A DNA stretch of 58,797 nt from Synergistaceae bacterium. GTDB taxonomy: Bacteria; Synergistota; Synergistia; Synergistales; Synergistaceae. The notes beneath the pieces were generated by a model. The model made no database searches, was not told where the DNA came from, and saw only the letters and a list, made by a program, of their open reading frames with translations. Positions within the stretch are counted from its first letter, which is position 1, and each line of letters opens with the position of its first letter. The DNA is taken from contig JAISRE010000049.1 in the NCBI GenBank assembly GCA_031273805.1, forward strand, positions 1-58,797, written 5' to 3'. Of the stretch, positions 25,929 to 35,359 are shown one piece after another. A program made the translations under genes and the position numbers.

Positions 25929-26972
25929 TTGTCACCAGCAAATATTCCATTTGAGCATTTAGAAGGGGATGGCTGGGATGATGTTTTCAGTTCTTTTCTT
26001 AATTTTGGAACTTCACATGACTTGAAACACATCACCCGCGAAAGTCTTAAAATACTCTCCACTATGCTCTCCCAAGTGCCTTTTGGGGTAGTAGTTGTGG
26101 ATATTGACGATAAAATCATACTGATGAATCACACTGCCGAGGACCTATTAAAGCTCGACCGACCTCTCAAACCTCAGACAACATGGTCTGACGTCAGAGC
26201 TATGACAGATATGCGCAGCTACAAGGGCATACCCCTCACAGAGGATATGGACCCGATCTACATCGCCATAAGGAATATGGAGTGCGTTGCCGTCAACATA
26301 CTCGTAAAAGCGTCGGAGCAGGAATCGAGCAACTGGCTGAACGTAACGTCATTCCCGGTCACAGATAGCGACGGAAAATTTATAGCCGGAGTCGCCACTC
26401 TGTTCGACGTATCTGAATTCAAGGGCATCCAGGACATTCTCTACCACAAGGCAACGCACGATCCCTTGACCGGACTCTCCAACAGGACTCTTTTCTCCGC
26501 CAACCTATGCAAGGAGTTCGCCAGGGCGAAACGAAAAAAATCAGCGTGCGCGCTGCTCGTAGTGGATATAGATAAGTTCAAGCGCGTCAATGACTCGCTT
26601 GGCCACGCCGCAGGAGACGACCTGTTGATGAAGGTTGCTAACAGAATCAGTTCAGAGGTTCGCGAGTCCGATGTAGTAGCCCGCCTGGGCGGTGATGAAT
26701 TTGCCATCCTGCTGACGGATCTGAGTCTCGATAATGGACTTCATGTGGCCGGAGATATAGCTGACAGAATTTGCCGCTCCATTACAAACGCATTCCAGAT
26801 AAAAGACGACGAGGTCTACGTCTCTGCCAGCATAGGGATAAGCCTATATCCCACAGACGGGCTCGATGAGACGGCGATCTTCACCAAGGCGGACGCAGCA
26901 ATGTACAAAACGAAGGAGAACGGTCGCAATGGGTGGAGCTTTTGGGAGGATCCCGATAAGTCTGTGAGCTGA
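25929..26972 (+). CDS. PAS-GGDEF diguanylate cyclase
   Basis: A PAS domain (about residues 50-160; SQVPFGVVVVDIDDKIILMN) precedes a GGDEF domain (about 180-340) with HDPLTGLSNRTLF and an intact RLGGDEF active site. The inhibitory RxxD site (RESD) stands five residues before the active-site loop, so product feedback is expected. It makes cyclic di-GMP in response to an unknown PAS signal. I choose the TTG at 25929, 9 bases after AAAAGGGG; an earlier ATG at 25851 would overlap the previous gene and add a hydrophobic segment (FIRYYLDALILISLLKGVFF), which if used would anchor the protein. Confidence 0.85.
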   Translation: MSPANIPFEHLEGDGWDDVFSSFLNFGTSHDLKHITRESLKILSTMLSQVPFGVVVVDIDDKIILMNHTAEDLLKLDRPLKPQTTWSDVRAMTDMRSYKGIPLTEDMDPIYIAIRNMECVAVNILVKASEQESSNWLNVTSFPVTDSDGKFIAGVATLFDVSEFKGIQDILYHKATHDPLTGLSNRTLFSANLCKEFARAKRKKSACALLVVDIDKFKRVNDSLGHAAGDDLLMKVANRISSEVRESDVVARLGGDEFAILLTDLSLDNGLHVAGDIADRICRSITNAFQIKDDEVYVSASIGISLYPTDGLDETAIFTKADAAMYKTKENGRNGWSFWEDPDKSVS

Positions 26973-26977
26973 ACTCA

Positions 26978-28684
26978 TTATACCGAGAAATATTTTGCGA
27001 GTCTCTCCTCTATCCCTGGAGAATCCAGCTGAGAGAGACTTTTTTTTATATCGTCGATCGAGCCATAGGGAGCGCATGACATCAGACGCTCGGCGCGCGC
27101 TCTGCCAATTTCCGGCAGCGCCATGAGCTCAGGTAACGCTGCGGAGTTGATATCCAACGGGCGTCTTACGGCAGTGAGAGATCTGCCCCCCCTGCCGGTC
27201 ACCATCACGTCCACTTTCTCACGCGCGCCTAGCGAACCTGACACAATACCGACCAGAGGAGGATAACTTCCGATCTGCCTGCCGAAGACGACGTTTCCGA
27301 CCCGTCTCTCCGTTATGACATCCCGCAGAAGCGTCCCATCAGGCGCGACACGCTCCAGCATAACAGGATCCACCTCCTCCCTCACCCATCTCTTCCATCT
27401 GGAGTAATCGCGCTCCTTCAAACGCGACGGATTCGCGGCGAGCGCATATTCGAGCCCGAGGCCGGGGAACACCATTGCCCGCCTGATGTTGATGCGGCGG
27501 ACGGCAAGTCCCTCATCGAGCAATGTCTCGAGGAATTTCGTGTTCCACGCCATGCCCTGGCCGGACTCGCCGGCGAGCCCAAACAAGAAGTTCAGCCCCG
27601 GCAGAAGCGAAGGAAGGGAGCACGGCGCGCGCCGAGCGCCTCCAACATCGTTTATCAGCCGGACCGCCATGAGCGCCTCCTCCATCGAGACCTTGAGGTT
27701 GTTCGCTCTCCTCGCCTCCGGGTCGAGGTTCTCTATCCCGAGCGAGAGACCGTCACCCTCAGTGTTGTAACGCGCTATAGCATCGATGCAGGCGGCGGAT
27801 TCACCGGGAAAGCGGGCGATAGTCGCCGGGTTGCAGTTGTCCGTGTGAAGCACGCTCAGATTGCGGGCGATCCGCCTTATGCCGGAATAAAGCTCCTCGA
27901 TGCGCGATGGGTTTGGGCGAAAACCCGAGGCAGTGAGCTCGCCTCCATACGCCAGGATATTAGCGGCCCGCCCCAGCCTGAATGCCGCCGCCCCAGCCTC
28001 GGCCAATGCTGATATCTCCCGCGCCACCCCCTCGACGCCCCTCTCCTCATACCCCGCGCCGGTCCCCTCCGCGCAGAAGCTGCACCTCACGGACAGACCG
28101 GCGGCTCGGTCACATCCCCGGGACAGCTCCATCTCCATCATCACGTCCGGATATGACGGATGTGACCGCAGAATGCCAGCCCCAAGCGACGCTATATTTC
28201 TGGAGCCGTCGAGCCAATCGTATGACCTCACGGCGTCGCTAATCCACTCGCCAGTCCTGCAATATATGTCTAAAGAAGCCTCGGGATCGCCTTCGGCTGC
28301 AAAGTCGACCCCGTCGATGCGGATTTTTTGGGCGCGCGCCCCGCCGCGCAGGGCATATCCATTGCGCACAGGTCCGCCCACCATCAGCACGCCCTTTCTC
28401 CTAATGCCCGATATCTCGCGCAGTTCACGCAGCGTGAGCGGCGAGCCTCCGCGATATCTCCCGGGCACTGTCAGACCCATTATGACTACGACGATGTCGC
28501 TGGATGCGATTATCTCATCGATCTCACGCCTCGCCTCCCTCCACTGGTCACACGCAGCGTAGCTCACGTCATGCCCGTGAGAGAAAAACACCCCCGCGCA
28601 GTACCTCACATATGGGGATACATACGGAGGCACGCCAAAGCAAGCCGGCTCATCGACATAACCGTCGAGTATTAGAGATTTCAT
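26978..28684 (-). CDS. Radical SAM protein with C-terminal helix-hairpin-helix
   Basis: A B12-binding-like N-terminal region (about 1-150) precedes a radical SAM core whose cluster Cys are spaced unusually: RGCDRAAGLSVRCSFC, that is C-x9-C-x2-C, not the canonical C-x3-C-x2-C. The family, known mainly from archaea and some anaerobes, also varies this spacing. A C-terminal HhH motif (DINSAALPELMALPEIGRARAERL) suggests nucleic acid or protein contact. The substrate is unknown. It is convergent with the GGDEF gene, with only 5 bases between them. Confidence 0.75.
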   Translation of the reverse strand: MKSLILDGYVDEPACFGVPPYVSPYVRYCAGVFFSHGHDVSYAACDQWREARREIDEIIASSDIVVVIMGLTVPGRYRGGSPLTLRELREISGIRRKGVLMVGGPVRNGYALRGGARAQKIRIDGVDFAAEGDPEASLDIYCRTGEWISDAVRSYDWLDGSRNIASLGAGILRSHPSYPDVMMEMELSRGCDRAAGLSVRCSFCAEGTGAGYEERGVEGVAREISALAEAGAAAFRLGRAANILAYGGELTASGFRPNPSRIEELYSGIRRIARNLSVLHTDNCNPATIARFPGESAACIDAIARYNTEGDGLSLGIENLDPEARRANNLKVSMEEALMAVRLINDVGGARRAPCSLPSLLPGLNFLFGLAGESGQGMAWNTKFLETLLDEGLAVRRINIRRAMVFPGLGLEYALAANPSRLKERDYSRWKRWVREEVDPVMLERVAPDGTLLRDVITERRVGNVVFGRQIGSYPPLVGIVSGSLGAREKVDVMVTGRGGRSLTAVRRPLDINSAALPELMALPEIGRARAERLMSCAPYGSIDDIKKSLSQLDSPGIEERLAKYFSV

Positions 28685-28753
28685 TTAAAGACGCCTCCAA
28701 ATTCGAAATAACGACACAGGACACAGGATCTTGGGGCCCTGCCCCAAACCCCG

Positions 28754-28776
28754 CCAGAGGGGCTAAGCCCCTCTGG
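28754..28776. repeat. Hairpin repeat of the CCAGAGGGGC type
   Basis: A perfect 10-bp inverted repeat CCAGAGGGGC-TAA-GCCCCTCTGG follows the Pro-like GGGGCCCTGCCCCAAACCCC text, a repeat module seen in many bacterial genomes. A shorter relative is at 35105-35129. It lies between two minus-strand genes and may act as a terminator of the upstream one. Confidence 0.55.
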
Positions 28777-28813
28777 ACTTCCATAAAATGTGTAAAGAGC
28801 CTGGCGTCATGCG

Positions 28814-31768
28814 TTATTTTACATCAAACTCGCCGACAACTATCCTATCCTTGGCGTCCTTCAGACGCATGGTGACGGACTGTTTCTCGCACTCAGGGGT
28901 CCCGTAGCGGGTAAACAGATCGAGCTGTATCGTTGTGGCCTCCGAAATCATCTGCTGGGTATGGCCGTAAAAGTTCACCTCCACGCGATACTTGCCGGGC
29001 TTCGCAAGTTTCAGCGAGAACTCCTCCGGACCGTAGCCGACCGTGTTGTCAGGCGTTATCCGACCGCCCTGGTAGCTGAGCGGGACGCTGTAGAACGTCT
29101 CCTCCCCGTTCGGGTCGATGACGTGCAGGTCGACGTCGGTGTTGTCGGAGTCCCAGGTCAGCACTACGCGCAGGTCCAGGGGACGGTTCGAGAGAAATCG
29201 CGGGTCTATCCTGCCGGTGTCCAGCTCGACCGAGGACGCCGCCACTATCGAGTTGAGCTCCGTAAGGGCAATGACCTCGATGCCCGGGAAAGTCCTGCCA
29301 AAATCACGCTCCACCACGTCATACAACCTGTCGATGGCCATCTGATATTCGCCTATGGCGGCGTACGCGAGGCCGAGGTCCCTGTATGACTGAGGCTCCT
29401 CCTCCCCCATAGCCAGCACGCGTCTGAAAATGATCGCCGCCTGCCTGGCCCTGCCGGCCTCCAGCAGCCGATAGCCAAGGACCCGCAGGATGGAGCGGCT
29501 TTCCAGGTTCATCTCGGCCAGGTTAGAGAGCACGCGCAGAGACAGCGCCTCCTGCCCACGCAGGGCCAGTTGATGGGATACGTCCAGGTAGAAGGCGACG
29601 CTGTTCTCGTAGTCGGGGCGCTCATCCAGGTAGACGCGGTACAGGTCCTCGCTCCGCGCCTCCTTCATTCTCCCGATGTACGCGGCGTCAGGAGTCCAGG
29701 GGCGCAGGGTCACGCTGATAACTCCTCCGCCGTCAGACGCAACGCTATCAACGCGAGAGGCGGACATCCCCTGTATCGATAGCGCAGGGACCGGAGGCGC
29801 GTTTGATGGGGAACTGTCTTCGTAGTTCATGGGCTCGCTCAGGGCACTCATGTCGGATTCCATGAGACTTAACGACTCTTCGCCCCCTCTGGGCGGTCTC
29901 ATAATCGGCTTATTTGACTGCGGAGGAATACCATCCTTCGGGAAATCGCGCTTCCACCACTCCTCTCGAGCGCTCCACTCCGCCAGGACGCGCTCCAGCT
30001 TGTTCTGCTCACCCCTTTGCGGCATCCCGCTCATTTGAGCCCGCAGGCGGTCGTACTCATCCTTCAGCTCCGCCGGGGGGTCGATTTCATAGCGGACATA
30101 ATCTTGAGCGCTGTCCAGCACTATGAGGGACGTCTCTCGCGTCGCCATGCGGAACTCCCTGCCAATGCGGCGGATCTCCCCTCTGTTCAGGTCATACTCA
30201 GCCTCCAGAGACTCGACCTTCAGTGACGCCCACAATAACGGCACGCCATCAAAATACCGCCCATCATCCGCGCCGGCAAACATTGCGCTCAGATCCCGCT
30301 CGACCCTGCGCCCGTATGAATCCTCGAAGACCATACGAACGCCGCTGACATTGCCGTCAACCACGCCTGATGCGACCAATGCCGAGCGGGGCGCGGAGCG
30401 TGAGCCCAGGATGACATCCGATACGCCGCGCCCCTCGAGTGAGACGACGCGAGGCTGAATCCTCATAACGGCATCAAGCGCCGCAGGCGCGTCAAGGGCC
30501 GTGAGGTCAACAAGGGCCCCGCCGCTGGACACAGCCAGCCCACTCAACTTCGACACATCCGCGCCGGGCGCTGAGGTGAACGCAAAGAGCGGAGCGCCCG
30601 CCACTTTCAGCGGCGTCTCGCTGTAGTTGTCAAGACCATCTGAAAACAGTAAATACATATCGGCGCCGGCGGCGTCAAACGCTCCTAAGTTCGTAGCGCC
30701 ATCGTACACCACCGACTCGAGTCTCCTCTTGACCTCGCTCCAATCTCCTTTTTTGACCGTAAAACGAACCTCGTCATCAGCTGTATCCCTCACGACCTGA
30801 AGCGAGACCTCGATGTCCTGCGCGCTCCTGAAGAACTCGTCCAGAAACGCGAACTCCCTTCCTCTCTCACGCTTTGCTCCGGACGCCGACGCATCCCACA
30901 GGATCGACACTTTTCCGGGATATGCGCGCGTTTTTCCATCCGCCGGAGCAGGTCCAGGCGATACCTCGGCTAGGAAATAGGTTTTACCGTTCCATCTGCC
31001 AAAGTATACGGCGTCGTTGTTGCGTGCGACCGAAAGCGTCAACATGCCGCCGCTGAATCTCACTCCCTCCGCCGATGCGGCGGCGGTGAAAAAATTTTCC
31101 CCGCTGCGGTTAAAATTCAGCGAGACGCCGCCGGGCACATCGCCTATTACCTTCGGCGCGTCCTGAACACCGGACGCGCGCACGCTCAGGCTGAATTTTT
31201 CGACGCTGCCGGCGTATGAGAGCGGCAGTCTGTATATCGGAACACCCTCTTCGCCGGACAGTCTCTCGCTGTAGGTCAGGCGCACGACGCGGCTCTGGCC
31301 CGGATTGAGCGGATAGACTCTGAGCTTGAAATTGCTGCCCTGCGTAACCTCGAGAAGCGCCGGGTCGACGTTCCGTCTGGCGATTGCCTCGAACGTCTCT
31401 CTCCCCTTCGCCTTATCTACGGGGACCGCATCGCGCATGGTCATTTTTTTGCCCTCGCTCATCGAGAGCGCGAAACCAGTGACTGTCTGCCCGTCCAACA
31501 GAGGAAACTGCAGATCGCCCTCCAACACACGACCGTTGGGATTGTAGAATGTCATCTCCACAGTCGTGACTGCCATGCCGCCTGTTATATCGCTCTCGAT
31601 GCCGAGGCTGCGGAGCTCTATCGGACGTTCAGCCCCGCTTACGGCAATGCGCGCCTCCGGTATCACTCCTCCGATATCGCCTTCAGCGCCGTGCGCGCGT
31701 GACAAGACGGACAATGAACATGTAATGACAGCTGCGGAAATCAGTATCAACTTTATCAGTCGTGACAT
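28814..31768 (-). CDS. Large secreted VIT/vWA-type protein with TPR and DUF2135 domains
   Basis: After a signal peptide (LIKLILISAAVITCSLSVLSRAHG) the protein of 984 residues has a VIT domain (TTVEMTFYNPNGRVLEGDLQFPL, ...QSRVVRLTYSERL), a vWA-like region (GKVSILWDASASGAKRERGREF, with MYLLFSDGLDNYSE), a central low-complexity linker, TPR-like helices (RVLAMGEEEPQSYRDLGLAYA) and a C-terminal DUF2135 beta domain (VVLTWDSDNTDVDLHVIDPNGEE). The vWA metal site reads DASAS, close to the DxSxS consensus. It is probably an envelope protein of protein-protein contact; the target is unknown. The ATG at 31768 has GGAGGTG upstream. Confidence 0.8.
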   Translation of the reverse strand: MSRLIKLILISAAVITCSLSVLSRAHGAEGDIGGVIPEARIAVSGAERPIELRSLGIESDITGGMAVTTVEMTFYNPNGRVLEGDLQFPLLDGQTVTGFALSMSEGKKMTMRDAVPVDKAKGRETFEAIARRNVDPALLEVTQGSNFKLRVYPLNPGQSRVVRLTYSERLSGEEGVPIYRLPLSYAGSVEKFSLSVRASGVQDAPKVIGDVPGGVSLNFNRSGENFFTAAASAEGVRFSGGMLTLSVARNNDAVYFGRWNGKTYFLAEVSPGPAPADGKTRAYPGKVSILWDASASGAKRERGREFAFLDEFFRSAQDIEVSLQVVRDTADDEVRFTVKKGDWSEVKRRLESVVYDGATNLGAFDAAGADMYLLFSDGLDNYSETPLKVAGAPLFAFTSAPGADVSKLSGLAVSSGGALVDLTALDAPAALDAVMRIQPRVVSLEGRGVSDVILGSRSAPRSALVASGVVDGNVSGVRMVFEDSYGRRVERDLSAMFAGADDGRYFDGVPLLWASLKVESLEAEYDLNRGEIRRIGREFRMATRETSLIVLDSAQDYVRYEIDPPAELKDEYDRLRAQMSGMPQRGEQNKLERVLAEWSAREEWWKRDFPKDGIPPQSNKPIMRPPRGGEESLSLMESDMSALSEPMNYEDSSPSNAPPVPALSIQGMSASRVDSVASDGGGVISVTLRPWTPDAAYIGRMKEARSEDLYRVYLDERPDYENSVAFYLDVSHQLALRGQEALSLRVLSNLAEMNLESRSILRVLGYRLLEAGRARQAAIIFRRVLAMGEEEPQSYRDLGLAYAAIGEYQMAIDRLYDVVERDFGRTFPGIEVIALTELNSIVAASSVELDTGRIDPRFLSNRPLDLRVVLTWDSDNTDVDLHVIDPNGEETFYSVPLSYQGGRITPDNTVGYGPEEFSLKLAKPGKYRVEVNFYGHTQQMISEATTIQLDLFTRYGTPECEKQSVTMRLKDAKDRIVVGEFDVK

Positions 31769-32122
31769 ATCGGTCACCTCCAAGAGCAATGATACATTAT
31801 CGGACAGCGCGCGTTGTCACCGCTCTGTCATAAAAATGTAACGAAATTGTAAAAGCATAGCCAAAGTCACAAGAGCGCACACGGACAAATGACGGCGTAT
31901 TTACGATTTCTCGTGATTCGGCAAAAATATCGCGAACTTTAGCCGCCGCGTGAGCTGCCTTAATTTGCCTCGCACTGATAGTGTGATAAAATAACCATAT
32001 CGGCGCTTAGCTAAAGGCTGATTCATTGATGGGATTACAACTTCGGCTCACAAGCAGGGCATTTCAAAAACAGTTTTGAGAAGTGCCTATTAAATATATT
32101 TTACTCAAAAGGTGGTTTGCGA
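31769..32122 (+). promoter_or_regulatory. Divergent intergenic region with a candidate yebC-ruv promoter
   Basis: About 350 bases separate the VIT/vWA gene and yebC. A candidate promoter, TTGCCT (31965-31970), 16 bases, then TAAAAT (31987-31992), lies about 130 bases before yebC and could drive the yebC-ruvCAB run. I see no gene and no clear RNA structure in the rest. Confidence 0.5.
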
Positions 32123-32872
32123 ATGTCAGGACATTCAAAATGGGCGAATATCAAGCATCGTAAGGCGGCTCAGGATGCCAAGAAGGGAGTTGCCTACCAG
32201 AGGCTGACCAAGAACATAATAGCGGCGGCCAAAGCGGGCGGCGGAGATCCAAACGCTAACTTCCAGCTCAAGGTGGCCGTTGACCGCGCCAAGGAGGGCA
32301 ACGTCCCGATGGACAACATCGAGCGCGCGATCAAGCGCGGCTCCGGCAATCTAGAGGGAGTGACCTATGAGGACGTGACTTACGAGGGCTACGGCCCCGG
32401 GGGTGTGGCCGTGATGGTGGAGACCTCCACAGACAACAGAAACAGGACTGCGCCCGAGATGCGCTCCCTCTTCTCCAAGACCGGCGGGGCGATCGGGGAG
32501 CTCGGCTGCGTGGCGTGGAACTTCGAGCGGCGCGGCGTTATAACCGTGACCGGCAAGGGCATAGACGCGGACGAGCTGCTTGGGGTCGCCGTGGATGCCG
32601 GGGCTGATGACCTGAGCGAGGAGGAGGACGGCTTCGAGATAATAACCGATCCATCCGTCCTCTCGCAGGTGGCGTCGGCAATCAGGGACGCCGGCTACAT
32701 AGTCGGCAACGTCGAAGTATCGCTGGAGCCAAAGACGACAATACAGGTCAAAACAAAGGAAGAGGCGGAAAAACTGCTCTCGATGGTAGACCGCTTCGAG
32801 GAACATGACGACGTCCAGAGCGTATTCTCCAATTTCGAGATACCCGACGAAATTCTGGCGATCCTCAACTAG
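32123..32872 (+). CDS. yebC: YebC/PmpR family transcription or translation factor
   Basis: MSGHSKWANIKHRKAAQDAKK at the N terminus, SGNLEGVTYEDVTYEGYGPGGVA and VEPKTTIQV-like late strands give an unambiguous YebC/TACO1 protein of 249 residues. Family members bind DNA in some species and relieve ribosome stalling in others. The ATG at 32123 follows GGTGG. It precedes ruvC, ruvA and ruvB in the widespread yebC-ruvCAB order. Confidence 0.93.
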   Translation: MSGHSKWANIKHRKAAQDAKKGVAYQRLTKNIIAAAKAGGGDPNANFQLKVAVDRAKEGNVPMDNIERAIKRGSGNLEGVTYEDVTYEGYGPGGVAVMVETSTDNRNRTAPEMRSLFSKTGGAIGELGCVAWNFERRGVITVTGKGIDADELLGVAVDAGADDLSEEEDGFEIITDPSVLSQVASAIRDAGYIVGNVEVSLEPKTTIQVKTKEEAEKLLSMVDRFEEHDDVQSVFSNFEIPDEILAILN

Positions 32873-32887
32873 CGGAAGCCGTAATAT

Positions 32888-33367
32888 ATGATCTGCTTCG
32901 GAATAGACCCCGGCATCGGGACTCTTGGGTATGGCGTTGTGTGTCAGAGGGGCGATGATTTGAGGGCTATGGACTACGGCGCAATATCGACTGAGCCGGG
33001 AAGGCCTCTCGCATTGAGATTAAACGACCTCTTTGGATCTCTCGACGCTAAGATAAAGGAACACAGCCCGGATGTTATAGCCGTCGAGCGGTTATTTTTC
33101 GGACGAAACACCACGACTGCGGAGATGGTTTTTCAGGCGCGCGGGGTGGTCCTGCTCATTTCGGCCCGGGCCGGTCTGATTCCATACGAGCCGAAACCGT
33201 CCGAGGTCAAGCTGGCCGTCTGCGGAAACGGGGCGGCTGAGAAGCAGCAGGTGCAGGGAATGGTTCGCCGCCTGCTTAACCTTGACCGCGACCCAAAACC
33301 CGATGACGCGGCTGATGCTCTGGCGGTCGCTATAACTGGGCTGTCGCTCGCCATGTACGACAGATAA
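32888..33367 (+). CDS. ruvC: Holliday junction resolvase RuvC
   Basis: RuvC cuts Holliday junctions within the RuvABC complex. The acidic active site is visible: FGIDPGIGTLGYGV (Asp), VIAVERLFFGRN (Glu) and PDDAADALAVAI (two Asp). At 159 residues it has the usual size. It starts 15 bases after yebC and precedes ruvA by 16 bases. Confidence 0.94.
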   Translation: MICFGIDPGIGTLGYGVVCQRGDDLRAMDYGAISTEPGRPLALRLNDLFGSLDAKIKEHSPDVIAVERLFFGRNTTTAEMVFQARGVVLLISARAGLIPYEPKPSEVKLAVCGNGAAEKQQVQGMVRRLLNLDRDPKPDDAADALAVAITGLSLAMYDR

Positions 33368-33383
33368 GACGGCGACATACAGG

Positions 33384-33986
33384 ATGATACGCAGCCTTTA
33401 CGGAATTGTTATATCGATAAGCGGAGACGCAATATGTCTCGACGTCTCAGGGTTCGGGCTCGAGATATTCGCGTCCGGCTCGCTTTTGGCATCAGCCCGC
33501 GCCGGGGACTTCCTGCGCTGTTCGGCGTATATGCAGGTATCGGACTCAGGCATTACGCTATATGGCTTCTCGGACGAGACGGAAAGGGCGCTCTTCCTCG
33601 AGATCACCCAGGTGAAAACAATGGGCGGCAAACTCTCCATAGCAATCCTGCGCCACCTTGACGCGGAGACCATCCTGCGATCTATAACATCCCAGGACAC
33701 GGCCCGCCTCGCAGTCCCAGGCGTGGGAACAAAGAGGGCCGAGCGAATCTGTTTCGAGCTGAAGTCAAAGGTTGAGAAAAAATTCGGCGCATTGCTGAAA
33801 TCGGACATTCATGGACTCGGTTTGGGTTCAATCGACGGCGAGGTAATTTCGGGTTTAGTGGGGCTTGGCTTCTCGCAGAGTGAAGCTGCGCGGGCTGTGG
33901 CTCAGTGCAGGTCCGAATCGGAAGATCGAGGGCTGAGCGAGGAGGAGCTTATGATGTCGGCACTCGGCAGATTACAGAGGATATAA
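33384..33986 (+). CDS. ruvA: Holliday junction branch migration protein RuvA
   Basis: The N-terminal OB-fold ([20 protein letters not shown]), tandem HhH motifs (ISQ-type and [19 protein letters not shown]) and the C-terminal domain that binds RuvB ([20 protein letters not shown]) fit RuvA. The second Hh[12 protein letters not shown], is canonical. The length is 200 residues. The stop is one base before the ruvB start. Confidence 0.94.
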   Translation: MIRSLYGIVISISGDAICLDVSGFGLEIFASGSLLASARAGDFLRCSAYMQVSDSGITLYGFSDETERALFLEITQVKTMGGKLSIAILRHLDAETILRSITSQDTARLAVPGVGTKRAERICFELKSKVEKKFGALLKSDIHGLGLGSIDGEVISGLVGLGFSQSEAARAVAQCRSESEDRGLSEEELMMSALGRLQRI

Positions 33987-33987
33987 A

Positions 33988-35052
33988 TTGACACAGCCCG
34001 GCAGGACGGAAAAAACGGATAAAACATTCGAAAATTTACGCGCCAGCGGCGAGGAGGACGCGCTATCCCTCCGGCCTCAGGCGCTGATGGACTTTATAGG
34101 CCAGGACTCGCTCAAGGACAAGCTCTCCATATTCATCAGGGCGTCCCAGAGCAGGGAGGAGCCGCTCGACCACACGCTCTTCTACGGGCCTCCCGGCCTT
34201 GGCAAGACGACGCTCGCGGGTATTATAGCGCGCGAGATGAACGGCAACCTGCGAATCACCTCCGGCCCGGCACTCGAGCGAGCCGGCGACCTTGCGGCAA
34301 TACTATCCAACATACAGCCCAACGACGTCCTGTTCATAGACGAGATCCACAGAATGTCGGCGAACATCGAGGAGATACTCTACCCGGCTATGGAGGACTT
34401 CTGCCTGTCGATCATAGTGGGCAAGGGACCTCTCGCAAGGAGTATCCGATTACAACTGCCGCGATTCACCCTTGTGGGAGCAACGACCCGGCTCGGCCTT
34501 CTGACCTCGCCCCTTCGCGCCAGATTTGGCATAGTGGAACAGCTCCACCTTTACGCTCCGTCCGAACTGACGGAGATAGTCGTAAGGGGCGCCCGTGTGC
34601 TGGAGACCGATATAACGCAGGAGGCCGCGCGAGAGATAGGGGCCCGCGCGCGCGGCACGCCCCGCGTCGCGCTGCGGCTGCTGAGAAGAGTAAGAGACGT
34701 TGCGACTGTCAGGTCTATGGACGTGATAGAGGAACCGCTCGCTAAGGCGGCGCTGGATATGCTTGGAGTTGACACTCTCGGACTGGACGACCAGGATCGC
34801 AAATTTCTGAGCGCCCTTACCGAGTTATTTGACGGCGGGCCCGTCGGGCTCTCCACTCTCGCCGCCGCGCTGAACGAGGATTCTCAGACAATAGAGGATA
34901 TTTATGAACCATACCTCATACAGAAGGGATTGCTGGAACGCACGCCTCGAGGCCGCAAAGCGACGAGAAACGCCTACGGATACATGGGTATAACACAGCC
35001 GGGCATACAACGGCAGCTCCCGCTCCCGGACGACGACATGATGGAGATGTGA
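33988..35052 (+). CDS. ruvB: Holliday junction branch migration helicase RuvB
   Basis: This AAA+ motor of 354 residues shows [19 protein letters not shown], Walker [15 protein letters not shown], Walker [11 protein letters not shown], sensor 1 [22 protein letters not shown] and the arginine-finger region, followed by a winged helix ([13 protein letters not shown]). A TTG start at 33988 is used one base after ruvA. Confidence 0.96.
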   Translation: MTQPGRTEKTDKTFENLRASGEEDALSLRPQALMDFIGQDSLKDKLSIFIRASQSREEPLDHTLFYGPPGLGKTTLAGIIAREMNGNLRITSGPALERAGDLAAILSNIQPNDVLFIDEIHRMSANIEEILYPAMEDFCLSIIVGKGPLARSIRLQLPRFTLVGATTRLGLLTSPLRARFGIVEQLHLYAPSELTEIVVRGARVLETDITQEAAREIGARARGTPRVALRLLRRVRDVATVRSMDVIEEPLAKAALDMLGVDTLGLDDQDRKFLSALTELFDGGPVGLSTLAAALNEDSQTIEDIYEPYLIQKGLLERTPRGRKATRNAYGYMGITQPGIQRQLPLPDDDMMEM

Positions 35053-35104
35053 CGGTATTATAGGCGGGATTCAACGCTACAGGCTCATTTTTGTGAAGTC
35101 AGCT

Positions 35105-35129
35105 CCAGAGGGGAGGCACAGCCCTCTGG
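35105..35129. repeat. Short hairpin repeat after ruvB
   Basis: CCAGAGGG and CCCTCTGG form an 8-bp stem with a 9-base loop, related to the perfect repeat at 28754-28776. It is about 50 bases after ruvB and may work as a terminator. Confidence 0.5.
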
Positions 35130-35151
35130 TACCGATAATTATAAAATATCA

Positions 35152-35336
35152 AAGGAATCGCTGATTAAATGTTCTTCGAGCGAAATGGAGCGGATTCGTT
35201 CTCCGTCGAAACGATTGTCGCGAAAATGGCCGCAGGCGTAGCGGAGCTACGCCCGAGGACCATTTTTGTGGCAACCGTGAAGATGGTGAGCGAATATGCC
35301 CATTGCAGCCGAAGGTTATTTAATCAGCGGTTCCCA
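35152..35336 (-). mobile_element. MITE-like element, full copy B (inverted)
   Basis: This is the same element as 12704-12890 in opposite orientation: it starts AAGGAATCGCTGATTAAATG and ends TTTAATCAGCGGTTCCC. The internal stem near GTAGCGGAGCTACGC differs from copy A but stays paired. It lies between ruvB and the SpoIID-domain gene. No open frame is present in it. Confidence 0.75.
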
Positions 35337-35359
35337 AAATAAATACCCGGAGGTATGTT

